Assembly (NCBI RefSeq): GCF_004127445.1 | Contig: NZ_QEXM01000043.1 | Coordinates: 1 to 64,000, forward strand | Source of the DNA: Streptomyces alfalfae | GTDB lineage: Bacteria > Actinomycetota > Actinomycetes > Streptomycetales > Streptomycetaceae | Direction: 5' to 3' | DNA: 64,000 nucleotides | Shown here: piece by piece, positions 1 to 9,568 of the stretch | Position numbering within the stretch: position 1 is the first letter of the stretch | Layout of the letters: the number at the start of each line of letters is the position of its first letter | Program-made: the position numbers and the translations under genes | The notes under the pieces: generated by a model | Told to the model about the DNA's origin: nothing | Databases searched by the model: none | Seen by the model: only the letters and a program-made list of their open reading frames with translations

Positions 1-1102
1 TCATCGCCTCGTCGATCAGCGTCTCCACGATCTTCGACTCCGGGACGGTCTTGATGACCTCGCCCTTCACGAAGATCTGCCCCTTGCCGTTGCCCGACGC
101 CACACCGAGGTCGGCCTCGCGGGCCTCGCCGGGGCCGTTCACCACACAGCCCATGACCGCGACCCGCAGCGGGACCTCCATGCCCTCAAGACCCGCCGTG
201 ACCTCCTCGGCCAGCTTGTAGACGTCCACCTGGGCCCGCCCGCACGAGGGGCAGGAGACGATCTCCAGGCGGCGCTGGCGCAGGTTCAGCGACTCCAGGA
301 TCTGGATGCCGACCTTGATCTCCTCCGCCGGCGGCGCGGAGAGCGAGACGCGGATCGTGTCGCCGATGCCCTCGCTCAGCAGCGCGCCGAAGGCGACCGC
401 CGACTTGATCGTGCCCTGGAAGGCGGGGCCCGCCTCCGTCACGCCCAGGTGGAGGGGGTAGTCGCAGGCCGCCGCCAGCTGGCGGTAGGCGTTCACCATG
501 ACGACCGGGTCGCTGTGCTTCACCGAGATCTTGATGTCCCGGAAACCGTGCTCCTCGAAGAGCGAGGCCTCCCAGAGCGCGGACTCCACCAGCGCCTGGG
601 GGGTCGCCCTGCCGTGCTTGTCCAAGAGCCGCCGGTCCAGCGAACCGGCGTTGACGCCGATCCGGATCGGCGTCCCGGCGGCCGACGCCGCCTTGGCGAT
701 CTCCCGTACGCGGCCGTCGAACTGCTTGATGTTGCCCGGGTTCACGCGCACCGCCGCGCACCCGGCGTCGATCGCCGCGAAGACGTACTTCGGCTGGAAG
801 TGGATGTCGGCGATCACCGGGATCTGCGACTTCCGGGCGATCGTCGCCAGCGCGTCCGCGTCGTCCTGCGTCGGACACGCCACCCGTACGATCTGACAGC
901 CCGAGGCCGTCAGCTCCGCGATCTGCTGCAGCGTCGCACCGATGTCCGACGTCCGCGTCGTCGTCATCGACTGCACCGACACCGGGGCGTCCCCGCCCAC
1001 CGCCACCGGCCCCACCTCGACGCGCCGCGAGACGCGACGCCGCGCGACGGGCCGGGCCGGCAGCTCGGGAAGGCCCAGGGAAACGGGCTCTTCAGGGGTC
1101 AC
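1..1102 (-). CDS. ispG: 4-hydroxy-3-methylbut-2-enyl diphosphate synthase IspG (3' part beyond window)
   Basis: Flavodoxin/ferredoxin-dependent 4Fe-4S enzyme that turns methylerythritol cyclodiphosphate into HMBPP in the cytosolic MEP pathway. 367 codons are present and the C-terminus runs off the left edge. The TIM-barrel part carries VQSMTTTRTSD near the N-terminus. The C-terminal part shows SCPSCGR and later VMGCVVNGPGEA, which supply the cluster cysteines. The start is GTG at 1102: hpnH ends at 1109, giving a 6-bp gap, so the two genes are probably cotranscribed. The context suggests it raises C5 precursor supply for hopanoids. Identification is firm; the start is likely. Confidence 0.95.
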   Translation of the reverse strand, partial: MTPEEPVSLGLPELPARPVARRRVSRRVEVGPVAVGGDAPVSVQSMTTTRTSDIGATLQQIAELTASGCQIVRVACPTQDDADALATIARKSQIPVIADIHFQPKYVFAAIDAGCAAVRVNPGNIKQFDGRVREIAKAASAAGTPIRIGVNAGSLDRRLLDKHGRATPQALVESALWEASLFEEHGFRDIKISVKHSDPVVMVNAYRQLAAACDYPLHLGVTEAGPAFQGTIKSAVAFGALLSEGIGDTIRVSLSAPPAEEIKVGIQILESLNLRQRRLEIVSCPSCGRAQVDVYKLAEEVTAGLEGMEVPLRVAVMGCVVNGPGEAREADLGVASGNGKGQIFVKGEVIKTVPESKIVETLIDEAM

Positions 1103-1108
1103 GACCCC

Positions 1109-2131
1109 TCACCCGCGGTTTCCGGAGACCGTCTCGCGGGCGGCGCGGAGGGACTCCTTGAGGGAGCCCATCGTGGCGAGGACGGCGGTCGGTTCGTAGC
1201 CGCAGTGCGCCATGCAGTTGGCGCAGCGCGGGTCCTTGCCGCGGCCGTACTTGTCCCAGTCGGTCTCCTCGATGAGTTCGCGGTACGTGGGGACGTACCC
1301 GTCGCTCATCAGATAGCAGGGGCGCTGCCAGCCGAAGAGGGAGTAGTTGGGGATCGCCCACGCGGTGCACGGGAAGTCCGCCTTGCCTTCGAGGAAGTCG
1401 AGGAAGAGCGGCGAGTGGTTCAGCCGCCAGCGCCGGCGGTTGCCGCCCGCGAAGGCCTTCCTGAACAGCTCGCGGGTCTGCTCGACGCCCAGGAAGTGCT
1501 CTTGGTCGGGGGCCTTCTCGTACGCGTAGGCGGGCGACAGCATCATCTCGTCGACCTGGAGGTCGTCGTTGAGGAAGTTCAGGACCTCGATGATGGTCTG
1601 CGGGGTGTCGGTGTTGAAGAACGTCGAATTGGTGGTGACGCGGAAACCGCGCCGCTTGGCCTCCTTGATGGCCTCCACCGCCTCGTCGAACACCCCCTCC
1701 TTCGCCACCGACTCGTCGTGCCGCTCGCGCATGCCGTCGATGTGCACGGCGAAGGCGAAATACGGCGAGGGCGTGAACTTGTCCATCTTCTTGCGCATCA
1801 GCATGGCATTGGTGCAGAGGAAGACGTACTTCTTCCTGGCCACCAACTGGCGCACGATCTCATCGATCTGAGGGTGCATCAGCGGCTCGCCGCCGGCGAT
1901 CGACACCATCGGGGCGCCGGACTCCAGGACGGCGCCCACGGCCTGGGCCACGGGCATGCGCTGCTTCAGCACCCCGGCCGGGTGCTGGATCTTGCCGCAG
2001 CCCTCGCACTTGAGATTGCACGCGAAAAGCGGCTCCAGCTCGACGATCAAAGGGAACTTGTCACGCTTTCGAAGCTTCTGCTCGGCAAGATACGTCGCTA
2101 CCTTGATGGACTGGCGCAGCGGCATGGCCAT
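1109..2131 (-). CDS. hpnH: Adenosyl-hopene transferase HpnH (radical SAM)
   Basis: 340-aa radical SAM enzyme that adds the 5'-deoxyadenosyl group to diploptene, the first step of C35 hopanoid side-chain synthesis. The C-x3-C-x2-C cluster motif (CNLKCEGC) is at residues 38-45. The nearby GGEPLMHP stretch is the usual SAM-binding GGE motif. Further cysteines near the C-terminus (CANCMAHCG) could form a SPASM-like binding site. ATG 2131 is chosen because GGAGGT lies 7 nt upstream. The gene starts 5 bp after the phosphorylase stop, inside the hopanoid operon. Family assignment rests on sequence and context. Confidence 0.93.
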   Translation of the reverse strand: MAMPLRQSIKVATYLAEQKLRKRDKFPLIVELEPLFACNLKCEGCGKIQHPAGVLKQRMPVAQAVGAVLESGAPMVSIAGGEPLMHPQIDEIVRQLVARKKYVFLCTNAMLMRKKMDKFTPSPYFAFAVHIDGMRERHDESVAKEGVFDEAVEAIKEAKRRGFRVTTNSTFFNTDTPQTIIEVLNFLNDDLQVDEMMLSPAYAYEKAPDQEHFLGVEQTRELFRKAFAGGNRRRWRLNHSPLFLDFLEGKADFPCTAWAIPNYSLFGWQRPCYLMSDGYVPTYRELIEETDWDKYGRGKDPRCANCMAHCGYEPTAVLATMGSLKESLRAARETVSGNRG

Positions 2132-2136
2132 CTGGC

Positions 2137-2790
2137 TCACCTCCGGGGGAGCAAAGAAGAACGGTGCCATTCGAAGAAAGCGGGAAGCACGGCACGGAGA
2201 ACACGGAAAGCCGATATTCCACCGCGTACCGTGCCGATACGGACGAGTTCGTGCTGTGGGGTGTCCACGACCACCCGGACGGCGGCAACGGGCCGCTGCC
2301 CGGTGCGCACGGCGCCGCGCAGCGTCGCGGCGGACTCCATGTCCACCGCGATGGCCCCGGCCGCGCGCAGCCGGCCGCGCTCGGGGCCGCGCACGACGTG
2401 GTCGGACCCGACGAGCGGGCCGGTGTGCACGGTCCGGCCGGGCAGCGCCCTGCCCAGCGCCTCGACCAGCAGTCCGGCGCCGGCGCACCGCGTGGTCCCG
2501 TGGATGTCCCCGGCCTCGTCGGCGACGACGAGGTCCCCCGGCTGCATCCCGGGCGTGAGCCCCGCGCAGAAGCCGGTGGCCACGACCGCGGCGTCGCGCA
2601 GCGGCACCCTGCCGAGCGCCCCCACGACGGCGCGCTCGGCGTTGACGGGTCCCATGCCGGTGCGCAGCACGGTCATGGCGTCCGGGGCGCCGCCGCGGTC
2701 GCCCGTGCGCAGGGCGAACCGCTCGATGCCGAGCGCGCAGGCGATCAGCAGCGGTGCGGCGCCCGCCCCGCGGGCCGGGGCGCCCGCCAT
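2137..2790 (-). CDS. Hopanoid-associated nucleoside phosphorylase-like protein (HpnG-type)
   Basis: 217-aa protein of the purine nucleoside phosphorylase / MTA-SAH nucleosidase fold. It has an N-terminal GMGPVNAERA phosphate or ribose region near residue 45 and the nucleoside-binding DMES motif at 150-153. In hopanoid pathways HpnG removes adenine from adenosylhopane made by HpnH. Its place between shc and hpnH makes that role likely here. Its start overlaps the shc stop by one base (TGATG), so translation is probably coupled. The substrate is inferred from context. Confidence 0.82.
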   Translation of the reverse strand: MAGAPARGAGAAPLLIACALGIERFALRTGDRGGAPDAMTVLRTGMGPVNAERAVVGALGRVPLRDAAVVATGFCAGLTPGMQPGDLVVADEAGDIHGTTRCAGAGLLVEALGRALPGRTVHTGPLVGSDHVVRGPERGRLRAAGAIAVDMESAATLRGAVRTGQRPVAAVRVVVDTPQHELVRIGTVRGGISAFRVLRAVLPAFFEWHRSSLLPRR

Positions 2791-4802
2791 CAGCTCCCCT
2801 TGCCGGCGTGGGCGGAGCCGGCCGGGAACGGCTCGCCGTTGACGTACCTGCCGAGGGCGGTGAGCGGGAACACCTGGCGGTAGAGGTGGTAGTTGATGGA
2901 GAAGTCCCAGGGGAAGCCGGTGCCGGTGAAGTACGGCTCGTCCCAGGAGCCGTCGGGCCGCTGGGTCGCGGCGAGCCAGGCGATGCCGCGCTCCACGGAC
3001 GGGGCATCGCGCTCCCCCGCCGAGAGCAGCGCGAGCAGCGCCCACGCGGTCTGCGACGCGGTGGACGTGCCGTGCCCCACCCAGCCCCGGTCGCGGTAGG
3101 AGCGCAGGTCCTCGCCCCAGCCGCCGTCGTCGTTCTGCACCGACTCCACCCAGCGCACCGCGCGGCGGATCGCGGCGTGCGAGGCGGGGAGCCCGGCCGT
3201 GATCAGCGCGGGCACCACCGAACCGGTGCCGTAGAGGTAGTTGACGCCCCAGCGGCCGAACCAGGCGCCGTTGTCCTCCTGTTCGGCGAGCAGCCACTCG
3301 ATGCCCCGCCGGGTGCGCGGGTCGTGGGACCTGCCCTCGACGGCGAGCATCTCCACCACGTGCCCGGTGACGTCGGCGGACGGCGGGTCGATGACCTCGC
3401 CGAAGTCGCAGAACGGCAGCCGGTTGGGGAAGGGGCTGGTGTTGTCGGCGTCGAAGGCGGCCCAGGCGCCGTTCTTGGACTGCATGCCGAGGGTCCAGCG
3501 CATCCCGCGCGCGATGGCGTTGTCCACCCGGGCCTGGTCGGGGTGGGCCACCCGGCGCAGCGCGAGGGCCACCTCGGCGGTGTCGTCGATGTCGGGGTAG
3601 TTGTCGTTGTGGAACTCGAACGCCCATCCGCCGGGGGCCAGTCGGGGCTTGCGCACCGCCCAGTCGCCGGGGCGCACGATCTCCTCGCCCAGCATCCAGT
3701 CCGCCGCCCTGACGAGCTGCGGGTGGTCGGCGGGCAGCCCGGCGTCCGCGAGCGCGATCGTCGCCAGGCAGGTGTCCCACACGGGTGACTGGCAGGCCTC
3801 GATCATCCGGGCGCCGTCCTCGCGCCACACGGCGAACCGGTCGAGCGAGGCGAGGCCCGCCTTCAGGACGGGGTGTTCGAGGTCGTAGCCCAGCAGGTGC
3901 AGCGCGATGATCGAGTAGACGGCGGGCGGCTGGATGCCGCCCCAGCAGCCGTCGTTCTCCTGCCGCTCGATGATCCAGCGGGCGGCGCTGTTCATCGCCG
4001 CCCCGCGCAGTCTGCGCGGCGCGACCTTGTGGTAGACGTGCAGCGCCTTGTCGAGCCGTTCGAAGAGGCCGTCCCAGCTCGTCGCGGGGGCCAGGGGCTT
4101 GGGGGGACGCGGGACGCGCGCGTCGACGTGCAGCTCGTCGAGGGCGAAGGGCGCCGGGCGCACCGGGCGCTTGGCGGAGACGACGGTGAGCGGCACGATG
4201 GTCTGCCGCGCCCAGCAGCCGAAGTCGTAGATGTTGAGCGGGACCCACGGGGGGAAGTAGATGAGCTCCGGCGGGAGTTCGGGCAGGTCGTCCCAGCTCC
4301 ACCAGCCGAAGAGGGCGAGCCAGATACGGGTGAAGACCCTGCTCTCGGCGATGCCGCCCCGGTCCCTGATCCACTCGGCGGCCCTGGCCATGTGCGGCGC
4401 GTCGGGCAGGTCGCCCGCCAGGCGCAGCGCGACGTACGCCTCGATGGTGGTGGAGAGCTCCCCGGGGCCGCCGAAGAACGTGGCCCAGGTGCCGTCCTCG
4501 CGCTGCTCGCCGCGGATGAACAGCGCGGCGGCACGCGTGGTCCGCTCGTCCCCGATGCCGAGGAACTGCCGCAGGAGAAGGTCCTCGGCGTCCATGGTCA
4601 CGTTGGTCTCGAGGTCACCCTTCCACCAGCCCTCGGCGTCCTGCCGGGAGAGCAGGAAGTCGGTGGAGCGCTGTATGGCCAGGGCGGCGGCTTCCCTGGT
4701 CCCGGCCGTCGGCGCCGTCGCGGCGGGGGTGTCGATGGAATGGCTGGCCGAGGCTGCGCGGGGCGTGACCGCTCCGGTGCTTCCGTCGGTCGTCGCTGTC
4801 AT
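2790..4802 (-). CDS. shc: Squalene-hopene cyclase
   Basis: 670-aa monotopic membrane cyclase that converts squalene to hopene/hopanol in one cationic cascade. The catalytic DxDD acid motif is present as DIDD at residues 404-407. QW repeats, for example QENDGCW near 281 and QNDDGGW and QRPDGSW towards the C-terminus, stabilise the alpha-toroid fold. The first 40 residues are Ala/Thr-rich, low complexity and probably dispensable. ATG 4802 has AAGGGGAAG just upstream. Length is normal for the family. The gap to the upstream prenyl synthase gene is about 100 bp, the largest inside the operon next to that between hpnD and hpnE. Confidence 0.97.
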   Translation of the reverse strand: MTATTDGSTGAVTPRAASASHSIDTPAATAPTAGTREAAALAIQRSTDFLLSRQDAEGWWKGDLETNVTMDAEDLLLRQFLGIGDERTTRAAALFIRGEQREDGTWATFFGGPGELSTTIEAYVALRLAGDLPDAPHMARAAEWIRDRGGIAESRVFTRIWLALFGWWSWDDLPELPPELIYFPPWVPLNIYDFGCWARQTIVPLTVVSAKRPVRPAPFALDELHVDARVPRPPKPLAPATSWDGLFERLDKALHVYHKVAPRRLRGAAMNSAARWIIERQENDGCWGGIQPPAVYSIIALHLLGYDLEHPVLKAGLASLDRFAVWREDGARMIEACQSPVWDTCLATIALADAGLPADHPQLVRAADWMLGEEIVRPGDWAVRKPRLAPGGWAFEFHNDNYPDIDDTAEVALALRRVAHPDQARVDNAIARGMRWTLGMQSKNGAWAAFDADNTSPFPNRLPFCDFGEVIDPPSADVTGHVVEMLAVEGRSHDPRTRRGIEWLLAEQEDNGAWFGRWGVNYLYGTGSVVPALITAGLPASHAAIRRAVRWVESVQNDDGGWGEDLRSYRDRGWVGHGTSTASQTAWALLALLSAGERDAPSVERGIAWLAATQRPDGSWDEPYFTGTGFPWDFSINYHLYRQVFPLTALGRYVNGEPFPAGSAHAGKGS

Positions 4803-4906
4803 GGCTTCCCCTTCGTGCAGTGCGGTGCTTACCTCTGCTGTGGGTCCGCCGTCGGCCGACGCGGTGCGCCGGCCGGCGACTGCGAGTCATATGCGGCCGA
4901 TAGTGA

Positions 4907-6037
4907 TCATCTCTCTCGTACGACGACGAAGTCGGCGAGTGCGACGAGCTGGCTCCGCACCCGGTCCGGCATCGACACGGTGTCCAGCGCCTCGATGGCG
5001 ATGGTGTGCTGGCGCCGGGCCTCCTCGGCGGTCCACCGGCGTCCGCCCGCCTCCTCGATGAGGGCGGCGCGCGCGGCGAACTCCTCCTCGGAGAAGCTGT
5101 CGAAGTCGCTGCTCTTGGCGTCGGCGGCGAGCAGCTCGCCGAGCCGCTCGGACGCGGGGCCGCCGGCGGCGAGCGCGGCCACCACCGGCAGGGACTTCTT
5201 GCGCTGGCGCAGGTCGCTCCAGGTCTGCTTGCCGGTGGACTCCGGGTCGCCCCAGATGCCGAGCAGGTCGTCCACGGCCTGGAAGGCGAGACCGAGGTGG
5301 TAGCCGTACTTCTCCAGGACGTCGGCGGTGCGGTCGTCGGCGCCGCCGAGCACGGCGCCGATGGAGACGGCGCAGGCGAGCAGGGCGCCCGTCTTGTTGC
5401 CCTCCATCTCCAGGCACTCCTCGACGGTGACCCGCTCGCGGTGCTCGTAGGAGATGTCCTGCGCCTGGCCGTCGATCAGCGCGCGCGTGGCGGAGGTGAG
5501 GCGGCGCGTGGCGCGGCCCGCCTCGACGGTGCCGATCTCCAGGAGGATCTCGTTGGCGAGCGCGAAGAGGGCGTCGCCGACGAGGATGGCCTGCGCGGGA
5601 CCGTGCACCTTCCAGACGGTGTCGCGGTGGCGGCGCTGCTCGTCGCCGTCCATCAGGTCGTCGTGCAGCAGCGAGAAGTTGTGCACGAGCTCCACGGCGA
5701 CCGCGCCGGGCACGCCGACCTCGGGGGCGGCGCCCGCGGCCTCGGCGGAGAGCAGGGCGAGCGCGGGGCGCACCGCCTTGCCGCCGTCGCCGTCGGACGG
5801 GTTGCCCTCGGCGTCGATCCAGCCGAAGTGGTAGGCGGCGACGGTGTTCATGGGGGGCGCGAGGCGGTCCACAGCGGCCCGCAGCACCGGGGTGGCCAGG
5901 GTCCTTCCGCGTTCGAGCAGTGAGGTCACGTCCACCGTGTCGGCAGCCGTTTCGGCCGAGGGCACAGTCGGCACAGTTTCTCCTCTGATTCCGGTGCTTG
6001 TTCCCTGGGGAGCTGACCCCAGGAGGTCGAGCTTCAC
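4907..6037 (-). CDS. Polyprenyl (probably farnesyl) diphosphate synthase
   Basis: 376-aa trans-isoprenyl diphosphate synthase. The first aspartate-rich motif is DDLMD at 126-130 and the second is DDLLG at 256-260; both are needed for Mg2+-diphosphate binding. It most likely supplies FPP to HpnD, but chain length cannot be fixed from sequence. GTG 6037 overlaps the hpnE stop (GTGA) and has AGGAGG 7 nt upstream. A second candidate start, GTG at 5974, also has a good site (AGAGGAG, 5-nt gap) and would give 355 aa without the low-complexity head. Family certain, start ambiguous. Confidence 0.9.
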   Translation of the reverse strand: MKLDLLGSAPQGTSTGIRGETVPTVPSAETAADTVDVTSLLERGRTLATPVLRAAVDRLAPPMNTVAAYHFGWIDAEGNPSDGDGGKAVRPALALLSAEAAGAAPEVGVPGAVAVELVHNFSLLHDDLMDGDEQRRHRDTVWKVHGPAQAILVGDALFALANEILLEIGTVEAGRATRRLTSATRALIDGQAQDISYEHRERVTVEECLEMEGNKTGALLACAVSIGAVLGGADDRTADVLEKYGYHLGLAFQAVDDLLGIWGDPESTGKQTWSDLRQRKKSLPVVAALAAGGPASERLGELLAADAKSSDFDSFSEEEFAARAALIEEAGGRRWTAEEARRQHTIAIEALDTVSMPDRVRSQLVALADFVVVRER

Positions 6038-7455
6038 GCCACCGCCTCCTCGAACGCGAAGAGATGGTCACGGGGGCGGTCGAGTGCGCGGAGGGCGGCC
6101 TCGGCCGCGCTGATGCCGCTGCGCACGGCGCCCTCCATGGTCGCGGGCCAGCCGGTGGCGGTCCACGCGCCCGCGAGGTACAGACCGCGGGCCCTGGTGC
6201 GCGCCCCGGGCCTGAGCCGGCCGACGCCCGGGGTGGGCGCGAAGGTGGCGGCGCGCTCGCGGGTCACGAAGAAGTCCCGCACCTCGGCGCCGTGCGCGGC
6301 GGGCAGCAGCCGTTCCAGTTCGGGCAGGTAGCGCTCGCGGAGCGCGGCGACGGGCGCGTCGATCTCGTCCTGGGCGGCGGACTGCGACAGTGCGAGGTAC
6401 TGCCCCTCGGTGAGCCCGGAGGCCTCGGTCCGGTCGAACACCCACTGGACCGGCGTGCCGAGGGCGGCGAAGAACGGCCGCTTCAGGACCTTCCTGTCGT
6501 ACACGACGTGCACGTTGAGGATCGGCGCGTCGTCGATGTCGAGCAGCCGGTCGGGCTGGTCGAGTGCCCCGTCCGGGAGCAGGTCGTGGGCCTCGCGCTG
6601 CGGCACGGCGAGGACGACGGTGTCGGCGTCGATGGTCTCGCCTGGCACCTCCACCCGCCAACCGCCGCCCCCCGCGCGGGAGATGGCGCTGACGCGCGCC
6701 TTGACCTCGGTGCGGACGCCCGCGGCGTCGAGCGCCCTGCGGGCCAGCTTGTCGTGCAGGTCGCCGAGCGGCACCCGGGACCAGCCGATGTCGGCGGCGC
6801 CGGGGTCGGAGAGCAGCCCGGTCTTGAACACCATGGCGGCGAGCGCGAGCGAGGCGTCGCCCGCGACGGCGTTGAGCGTGGCGACGCCGACGAGGTCCCA
6901 CAGGGCCTCGACGGCGCGCGGCGACTGGCCGTGCCTGGCCAGCCAGCTGCCGAAGTCCTGCGTGTCGAGCAGCGGGTCCGCCGGGTCGAGGCCCTTGAGG
7001 GCGAGCGCGGCGCGGCCGACCCGGGCGCGCTCGGCGAACGAGAGGTGGGGGTAGGTGGCGAGGCTCGCCGCCAGGTGCAGCGGGACGGGCAGGTCGGCGC
7101 GGCGCAGCCGTCCGAGCCGGTTGCGGTCGGCGTCGAGCACGGGTACGTCGAGACGTTCCTGCAGGGGCGCGAGGTGTGCGCCGCCGACGCGGTCGAGGAA
7201 CCAGCGGTAGGCGTTGCAGCAGCGCAGGTAGACGTGCTGGCCGTTGTCGACGGTCAGGTCGCCGCGCCGGAAGGAGAAGGCGAGCCCGCCGAGCCGCGGC
7301 CGTCCTTCGAGGAGCGTCACGCGCAGTCCGGCGTCGGCGAGGGAGAGCGCGGTGGTGACGCCCGCGAGCCCGCCGCCGATCACTACGGCCGCCCCGTCGG
7401 GGCGGCCTCCGGTGCTCGCGGGCGGCTCGTCGGGCCGCATGTCGTGGCTGTTCAC
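6034..7455 (-). CDS. hpnE: Hydroxysqualene dehydroxylase HpnE (FAD-dependent)
   Basis: 473-aa amine-oxidase/desaturase-fold flavoprotein that reduces hydroxysqualene to squalene, the last HpnCDE step. The FAD dinucleotide motif VIGGGLAGV lies about 25 residues from the N-terminus. The C-terminal FAD signature is YLAGAWTATGWPATMEGA. GTG 7455 is chosen, with GGAGAG upstream; the reading frame stays open further up but would run through a hairpin (arms 7497-7503 and 7512-7518) and lacks a good site. The 109-bp gap to hpnD is the main break in the operon. Confidence 0.93.
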   Translation of the reverse strand: MNSHDMRPDEPPASTGGRPDGAAVVIGGGLAGVTTALSLADAGLRVTLLEGRPRLGGLAFSFRRGDLTVDNGQHVYLRCCNAYRWFLDRVGGAHLAPLQERLDVPVLDADRNRLGRLRRADLPVPLHLAASLATYPHLSFAERARVGRAALALKGLDPADPLLDTQDFGSWLARHGQSPRAVEALWDLVGVATLNAVAGDASLALAAMVFKTGLLSDPGAADIGWSRVPLGDLHDKLARRALDAAGVRTEVKARVSAISRAGGGGWRVEVPGETIDADTVVLAVPQREAHDLLPDGALDQPDRLLDIDDAPILNVHVVYDRKVLKRPFFAALGTPVQWVFDRTEASGLTEGQYLALSQSAAQDEIDAPVAALRERYLPELERLLPAAHGAEVRDFFVTRERAATFAPTPGVGRLRPGARTRARGLYLAGAWTATGWPATMEGAVRSGISAAEAALRALDRPRDHLFAFEEAVA

Positions 7456-7564
7456 GCACCCTCTCCTTCGGCCGTCGCAGTCTGGGACGCCGTCGTGCGG
7501 CGGAGGGTTGCCCGCCGCTTCGCGGGGGCCGCCGAGGCCGCCGCGCCCGTGCTCCGGACGCGTG

Positions 7565-8515
7565 TCACGCGCGCCTCCCGAGGTGCTGGCGGGAGACATG
7601 GCGCGTGTCGAGGCCGGACAGGCCGCGCACGGCGACGTACGCCTTCTCGCGGCCGGGCAGCGAGACGCGGCCGCGCAGGACGGCCTCCGGCTCGCGCTCG
7701 ATGCGGTCGAGCAGGCGGCGGTAGATGCCGGCCATGGCCGCGACGCAGGCGCCGCTGCGCCGGTCGAGCATGGGCAGCAGGCGGTACCCCTCGTCGAACA
7801 GGGCGCGTGCCCTGCGGACCTCGAAGTGGACGAGCCCGGCGAAGTCGGAGCCCGCGGGCGGCTCGGAGCCGGTGAAGCCGGCGGAGCAGCCGAACTTGGC
7901 GAGGTCCTCGGCGGGCAGGTAGGTGCGCCCGTCCCCGGCGTCCTCGCGCACGTCGCGCAGGATGTTGGTCAGCTGCAGCGCGAGGCCGAGCGTGTCGGCG
8001 TACTCCGGGGCGCGCTCGGCGTGCGGCGCCCCCCGCTCCGTGCCGAAGACGCCGAGCGAGAGCCGCCCGATGGCGCCGGCCACGCAGCGGCAGTAGACCT
8101 TCAGGTCCTCCCAGGTCTCGTACGTCTGACCGCGTACGTCCATCAGGACGCCGTCGATCAGTTCGTCGAGGCCGCTCATCGGGATGGGGAAGTGCGCGGC
8201 GGCGTGGGCGAGGGCGACCGCGACCGGGTCGGTGTCGTCCTCGCCGACCGCGCCCTCGCGGATGCGGGCGAGGAGCGCGCGGGTGTCGTCGAGCCGGTCG
8301 GCCTTGACGTCGGGAGCGAGGTCGCCGTCGCCGATGTCGTCGACGCGCCGCGAGAGGGCGTAGAGCGCGGACATCGCGCGCCGCTTGGGCGTCGGGAGGA
8401 GCCTGATGCCGTAGGCGAAGTTGCGTGCCTGCTGGCCGGTGACGGTCTCGCAGTAGCTGTACGCGGCGAGCACCGGTGCGGACAGGCGCGGGTCTGATTC
8501 CACGGACCGGCTCAC
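7565..8515 (-). CDS. hpnD: Presqualene diphosphate synthase HpnD
   Basis: 316-aa squalene/phytoene synthase-fold enzyme joining two FPP into presqualene diphosphate. The first Asp-rich motif DDIGD is at 59-63. The second region, NILRDVREDAGDGRTYLP, is intact. GTG 8515 overlaps the hpnC stop as GTGA, with GAGGAG a few bases upstream. HpnD and HpnC are paralogues that act in sequence. The final residues RHVSRQHLGRRA are basic and unrelated to catalysis. Confidence 0.94.
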   Translation of the reverse strand: MSRSVESDPRLSAPVLAAYSYCETVTGQQARNFAYGIRLLPTPKRRAMSALYALSRRVDDIGDGDLAPDVKADRLDDTRALLARIREGAVGEDDTDPVAVALAHAAAHFPIPMSGLDELIDGVLMDVRGQTYETWEDLKVYCRCVAGAIGRLSLGVFGTERGAPHAERAPEYADTLGLALQLTNILRDVREDAGDGRTYLPAEDLAKFGCSAGFTGSEPPAGSDFAGLVHFEVRRARALFDEGYRLLPMLDRRSGACVAAMAGIYRRLLDRIEREPEAVLRGRVSLPGREKAYVAVRGLSGLDTRHVSRQHLGRRA

Positions 8516-9411
8516 CCCTCTCCTCGCAGAACCGCCCCTGCCTCGCGCAGCAGGCGAGGCTTGGTGGGCTTGGGTGGTCCGGGCAGCACGTCGTACCCCG
8601 AGGCGACGATCGCCCGGACCGCCGCCCTCCCTCCGGCGACGAACCCGGCGAGGAGCAGCTTCAGCCTGCCGTGGACGCTACCCACGAGGGGGGTGCCTTC
8701 ATTCAGGAGGCGCCGGGCGCGTTCCGTTTCGTATGCGACCAGTGCGCGCACCGACGCGCCTGCGGTGGGCGCGGCCAGATCCGGCTCGCTGACGTGGAAG
8801 CGCTTCATGTCCTCGATGGGCAGGTAGATGCGGTCGCGCCGGAGATCCTCGGCGACGTCCTGGATGTGCTCGACGATCTGCAGCGCGGTGCAGACCGCGT
8901 CCGAGCGGCGGACGCGCTCGGGGGTCTCTGTGCCGGTGATGGCGAGGACGAGGCGGCCGATGGGGTTGGCCGAGAGGGCGCAGTACGCCACCAGGTCGTC
9001 GTAGGTCTCGTAGCGTCCGACGTGCTGGTCCTGGCGGTTGGCCGCGATCAGGTCGAGGAAGGGGTCGAGCGTCAGGGTCCCGCGCGCGGCGGGGGCGGCG
9101 AGCGAGCGCACCAGCGGGTGGCCCGCGTCCCCGCCGCCGAAGACCTCGCGCAGGTCGGCCTCGACGGCGTCGAGCATGCGCAGCGGGTCGCCGGCGGCGT
9201 CGGGGTCCACGCCGAGGTGGGCGGCGTGCCCTGCCGCCGGGTCCAGGTCGCCGTCGCCGGTGTCGTCGATGAGCCGGACGACGCCGTAGACCGCCATGAG
9301 GTCGTCGCGCCAGGCCCGCGGCAGGAAGAAGGGGGCCACCGGGAAGTTCTCGTCCGCGGCCTTGGCGAGGACGGCGGAAGCATCGCGGAGCCGGAGATCA
9401 TCCGTAGCCAT
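8512..9411 (-). CDS. hpnC: Hydroxysqualene synthase HpnC
   Basis: 299-aa squalene/phytoene synthase homologue that turns presqualene diphosphate into hydroxysqualene. It has DDTGD at residues 49-53 and a second motif, HIQDVAEDLRRDRIYLP. It is the first gene of the hopanoid operon. ATG 9411 is preferred, with GGGAGA about 10 nt upstream; an in-frame GTG at 9420 is too close to that site. Everything downstream to ispG may depend on the promoter in the gap above it. Confidence 0.93.
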   Translation of the reverse strand: MATDDLRLRDASAVLAKAADENFPVAPFFLPRAWRDDLMAVYGVVRLIDDTGDGDLDPAAGHAAHLGVDPDAAGDPLRMLDAVEADLREVFGGGDAGHPLVRSLAAPAARGTLTLDPFLDLIAANRQDQHVGRYETYDDLVAYCALSANPIGRLVLAITGTETPERVRRSDAVCTALQIVEHIQDVAEDLRRDRIYLPIEDMKRFHVSEPDLAAPTAGASVRALVAYETERARRLLNEGTPLVGSVHGRLKLLLAGFVAGGRAAVRAIVASGYDVLPGPPKPTKPRLLREAGAVLRGEG

Positions 9412-9550
9412 TGCCGTCACATCTCCCGTTCTACACTGCCGACCCAATACATCCTATTTCGGACACGCCGCCCTGCCTCGGCCGAGACGGTCCGTGCTCA
9501 GAGGGCGAGGCGCCGCGCCATATCGCCCCACTTGCCGCGAATCAGCACCG

Positions 9551-9568
9551 GTACAGCTTACGTTGTAC
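9551..9568. promoter_or_regulatory. Imperfect 18-bp dyad upstream of hpnC
   Basis: The arms GTACAGCTT and ACGTTGTAC pair at 7 of 9 positions. It lies about 140 bp upstream of hpnC in the only long gap before the hopanoid genes. This is the size of a TetR/GntR-type operator. The regulator is unknown. Confidence 0.35.
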